The notes beneath the pieces are model-generated. The model had not been told where the DNA came from, did no database searches, and saw only the letters and a list, made by a program, of their open reading frames with translations. This document shows positions 61,092 through 64,000 of a DNA stretch of 64,000 bases, one piece after another (the first letter of the stretch is position 1; each line of letters begins with the position of its first letter). Source of the stretch: Cryptomeria japonica (lineage: Eukaryota; Streptophyta; Pinopsida; Cupressales; Cupressaceae). The stretch spans positions 254,991,533 to 255,055,532 of the forward strand of contig NC_081410.1 in assembly GCF_030272615.1 (NCBI RefSeq), read 5' to 3'. The translations under genes and the position numbers were made by a program.

Positions 61092-64000
61092 TCAGTGAGT
61101 AGAAGATAGGGGTAGGACCCCTAACTTGCTTTTGAGATACTCAAAAGTGTCCCTTGGCGGTGGCTTTGTGAAGATGTCTGCTAATTGCTCCTTTGAACTG
61201 ATATATTCCAGCACAACTTTCCTCTCTTGAACTTCTTCTATGAGATAATGATACTTTATAGATATATGCTTTGTCTTAGAGTGCATTACTGGATTCTTTG
61301 AAATGTTAATGGCACTCGTATTATCACAGAATATAGTTACTGGCTCGATAACTTTCTCATTTATACCTTCCAACAGTTGTTTGATCCATGCTATATTGGT
61401 ACAATTCAATGTTGCAGCAACATATTCAGCTTCTGCTGTTGACTGTGAGATACATCCTTGTTTCTTGCTAAGCCAACTCACTAGTCTTTCTCCTAAAAAG
61501 AAAGCTCCACCACTTGTGCTTTTCCTGTCATCTATGTTGCCTGCCCAATCAGCATCAGTATAAACTTTTAAATCAAAATCATTTGTCTTTTCATATACTA
61601 AGTCATAATCTTCAGTGCCTCTCAGGTATTTGAAAATTCTCTTGATTGCTGTCATATGGGTTTCCTTGGGATCTACAGAAAATCTGGCAACAATACCTAC
61701 TACATGTACTATATCCGGTCTGCTATGCACAACATATTGCAACTTCCCAATCATAGATCGGTAAATTGTCTCATCAACAGATGCAGATTCATCAATCTTT
61801 GATAGTTTACAATTAGTAGTCATAGGAGTACTTACTGGTTTAGAATCCTCCATTCCAAATTTCTTCAAGATTTCCTTTATGTACTTGGATTGAGTAATGA
61901 AAATCTCATCTTTCATTTGCAGTATTTGTAAACCTATAAAATATTTTATCTCACCGATTAATGACATCTCAAATTCTTTTCTCATTTCATTTCCAAAGTT
62001 CTTGCATAAGGAGTCATTACCACAAAAAATAATATCATCAGCAAATATGGTTGAGATCAATATTCCATTGTTCTCATCATTCTTCATGTACATGTTGCTA
62101 TTTTCACTTATCCTTATAAAACCAATCTTGATTAAATAAGAGTGTATTCTCTCATACCATGCTCTAGGTGCTTGTTTCAAACCATATAAAGCTTTGTTCA
62201 ATTTGCATACCTGATCTTTACTCTTGTCTTCAACAAATCCTTCAAGTTGTTCAATGCAAACTTCTTCTTCTAGTATACCATTCAAAAATGCAGATTTAAC
62301 ATCCATTTGATATACCTTGAAATTTTTGAAAGTAGCATATGCCAACAATGTTCTTACTCCCTCAAGTCTAGCCACAGGTGCAAAAGTCTCACCATAATCT
62401 ATTCCTTCTTCTTGAGCATAACCTTTGCAAACTAGTCTTGCTTTGTTCTGAATGATCTCACCTTTTTCATTTAGCTTGTTTCTGAAAATCCACTTTGTAC
62501 AGATTACATTTTTGTCCTTCGGTGTTGGGATTAGTGTCCATGTGGCATTCTTCTTGATTTGATCAATCTCTTCTGTCATAGCATTTACCCAATCTTCACT
62601 GTTAAATGCCTCTTTTCCTATTCTCGGTTCAAATTCAGATATCAGACATGTGTTCTATCTCAGTTTGTTCCTTGTCATCACTGGATCATCCTTATCTCCT
62701 ATAATTTGACTTGATGCATGATGTCTTCTAGCATATTTGGCTAATATAGGCTCGTTAGGTTGTGTATGATCTTCTTCATCACTCGGTAAGTGGACATTAT
62801 CTTCAATTTCTTTAGCAACTCTCTCGGTAGGACTTCTCGATTGAACATAAACAAATTCTTCATAATCTTCTGGTTCTTTGGAATTTCCTTCATCATTTCT
62901 TTCTGCAAATTCATCAATTTTCACATTTGCACTTTCCACTATTTTGTTAGATGATTTGATCAGACATTTAAATGCTTTACTTCTAGAAGAATAACCAAGA
63001 AATGTTCCTTCTTCACTTTTCTGATCAAATTTTCTATTTCTGTCATCTTTGTGAACATAGCATCTACTTCCAAAGATTTTAAAATAACTTACATTAGGTT
63101 TCTTGTCATACCAGATCTCATATGGTTTCTTCATAGTTCCTTTCTTTAGTTGAACTTGGTTCAGGGTGTAAACTGCAGTGCTGATTGTTTCTCTCCAAAA
63201 TGTTTGAGGTGCCCTTTTTTCTATCATCAGGGTTCTTGCATAATCCACAATTGATATGTTTCTTCTCTCAGCTATCCCATTTTGCTAAGGTTTTCTTGGT
63301 GTAGATACTTGTCTTTTTATACCATGATCATTGCAGAATAAGTTAAATTCATCAGAAGTGAACTCTCCTCCTCTATCAGATCTAAGACATTTCAGTTGTC
63401 TTCTTGTAAAGCTTGATCTTGTCATCTTACCCATCTGGCATCCTCGACATATAGCATTCTTAGGTTTTTCAAGACTCAGTAGACCTCTTACTCGGTGCTT
63501 CTTACTTATTTTGATCAGATTATCAAAATTTACATGACAAAACCTTTTATGCCATAACCAGGTATCATCTATCTTAGCATAAAGACACTTGTTCCAAGTT
63601 GAGTCAAGATGAAATGTGTTACCTTTTGTTTGTGTCCTGGTAGTAGCTAAATTTCCATGCTTGTCATGAACTTTGACAATTCCTTTCTGAAATTCTATTC
63701 GGTATCCTGTATTGTTTAGCTGTGCTACACTCAACAAATTGTATTTCAATCCTTCAACCCAGTGTACATCATCACATTTAGCATTGTCAAGAAGTGTTAT
63801 AGATCCTTTACCTTTCACCGGACATGGTACATCATTACCAAATCTTACATAGCCTCCATCATAGTTTTCTAATTTAACAAACTTGTGTTTATCACCTGTC
63901 ATGTGATGTGAGCATCCACTGTCTATGATCCAAGAATCATTATTATTTATGTGAGATATTAGGTATTTTTCTTCATACCTTTCTTCATATGATCCATCTT
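61092..64000 (-). pseudogene. Element F pol: protease to RNase H, one frame, two stops
   Basis: Best-preserved pol here. Entering from the window edge: protease WIIDSGCSHHMTGD, then GAG-pre-integrase VEGLKYNLLSVAQLN, zinc site WHKRFCHVNFD-CRGCQMG, then an in-frame gap of ~70 residues. SSFTRR jumps to QLKCLRSDRGGEF, losing the HTDLCGP part with the first catalytic Asp. A TAG interrupts RKP-QNG near 63,282 and another follows NKLR near 62,655. The last 495 codons are open: RT ([11 protein letters not shown] at residue 93, FADD at 179-182 instead of FVDD) and RNase H (YTDADW 340, STAEAEY 380-386, FCDNT 417-421), ending [10 protein letters not shown]. Integrase is dead, while RT/RNase H look intact by eye. 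Confidence 0.9.

Overview
The window looks like repeat-dense intergenic DNA from a large-genome seed plant, probably a gymnosperm. That is an inference from its low GC, plant Ty1/copia and Ty3/gypsy elements, a plant L1-type LINE and a plant-type GH2 beta-galactosidase copy. I see no intact host gene, no tRNA or rRNA gene and no CRISPR array. Almost every recognisable open frame belongs to a decayed retroelement.

Left part (1-31,870). A broken Ty3/gypsy gag (1-757, minus) and a gag zinc-knuckle relic (about 2.9-3.1 kb, minus) precede a truncated LINE (about 3.8-5.8 kb, plus). Next is an A-rich non-coding repeat, called H here, which hosts a solo LTR (7,959-9,412) and element A, a pol-less copia-type element. 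Element A has a remarkable structure: a solo LTR (10,516-11,659), then 2,013 bp of downstream flank, then a truncated internal region joined at a pyrimidine tract, then a second LTR (17,675-18,813) followed by a second copy of the same 2,013 bp. All three outer LTR borders carry the 5-bp duplication TAGAG. Beyond it lie a degenerate short-period repeat (21.4-21.6 kb), two copies of a ~470-bp repeat (22.0 and 24.5 kb), a nested inverted repeat (23.52-23.59 kb), a 12-unit array of long palindromes (24.98-26.54 kb), and a ~3-kb decayed unknown protein gene (27.5-30.7 kb, minus).

Right part (31,870-64,000) is one nested cluster. Copia element C (minus) starts near 31,870. Its 3' LTR is split by E1 (33,214-37,905; TSD ACAAC), a 4.7-kb LTR-like unit that carries an intronless, exon-skipped, truncated beta-galactosidase retrocopy. 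The reverse transcriptase of C is split by element B (38,774-46,463; TSD AGGTC), a full-length relative of A. The protease/integrase region of C is split at 48,609 by copia element D (plus). D is interrupted at 53,841 by the 3' LTR of copia element F (minus), and that LTR is split by E2 (54,164-59,426; TSD GGATC), a second E unit without the gene fragment. F pol runs off the right edge. The missing ends of F, D and C are predicted, in that order, beyond 64,000.

The best candidate for an undescribed system is the A/B family. It has ~1.13-kb LTRs, a tRNA-Met-type PBS and a polypurine tract but no protease, integrase or RT. ORF1 is a coiled coil followed by four CCHC knuckles. ORF2 is a ~1,117-codon frame that I do not recognise and that ends in a Lys/Glu-rich coiled coil. 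The two diverged copies share three in-frame stop codons with coding-like conservation on both sides, which suggests amplification in trans from an already 'stopped' source copy, or readthrough.
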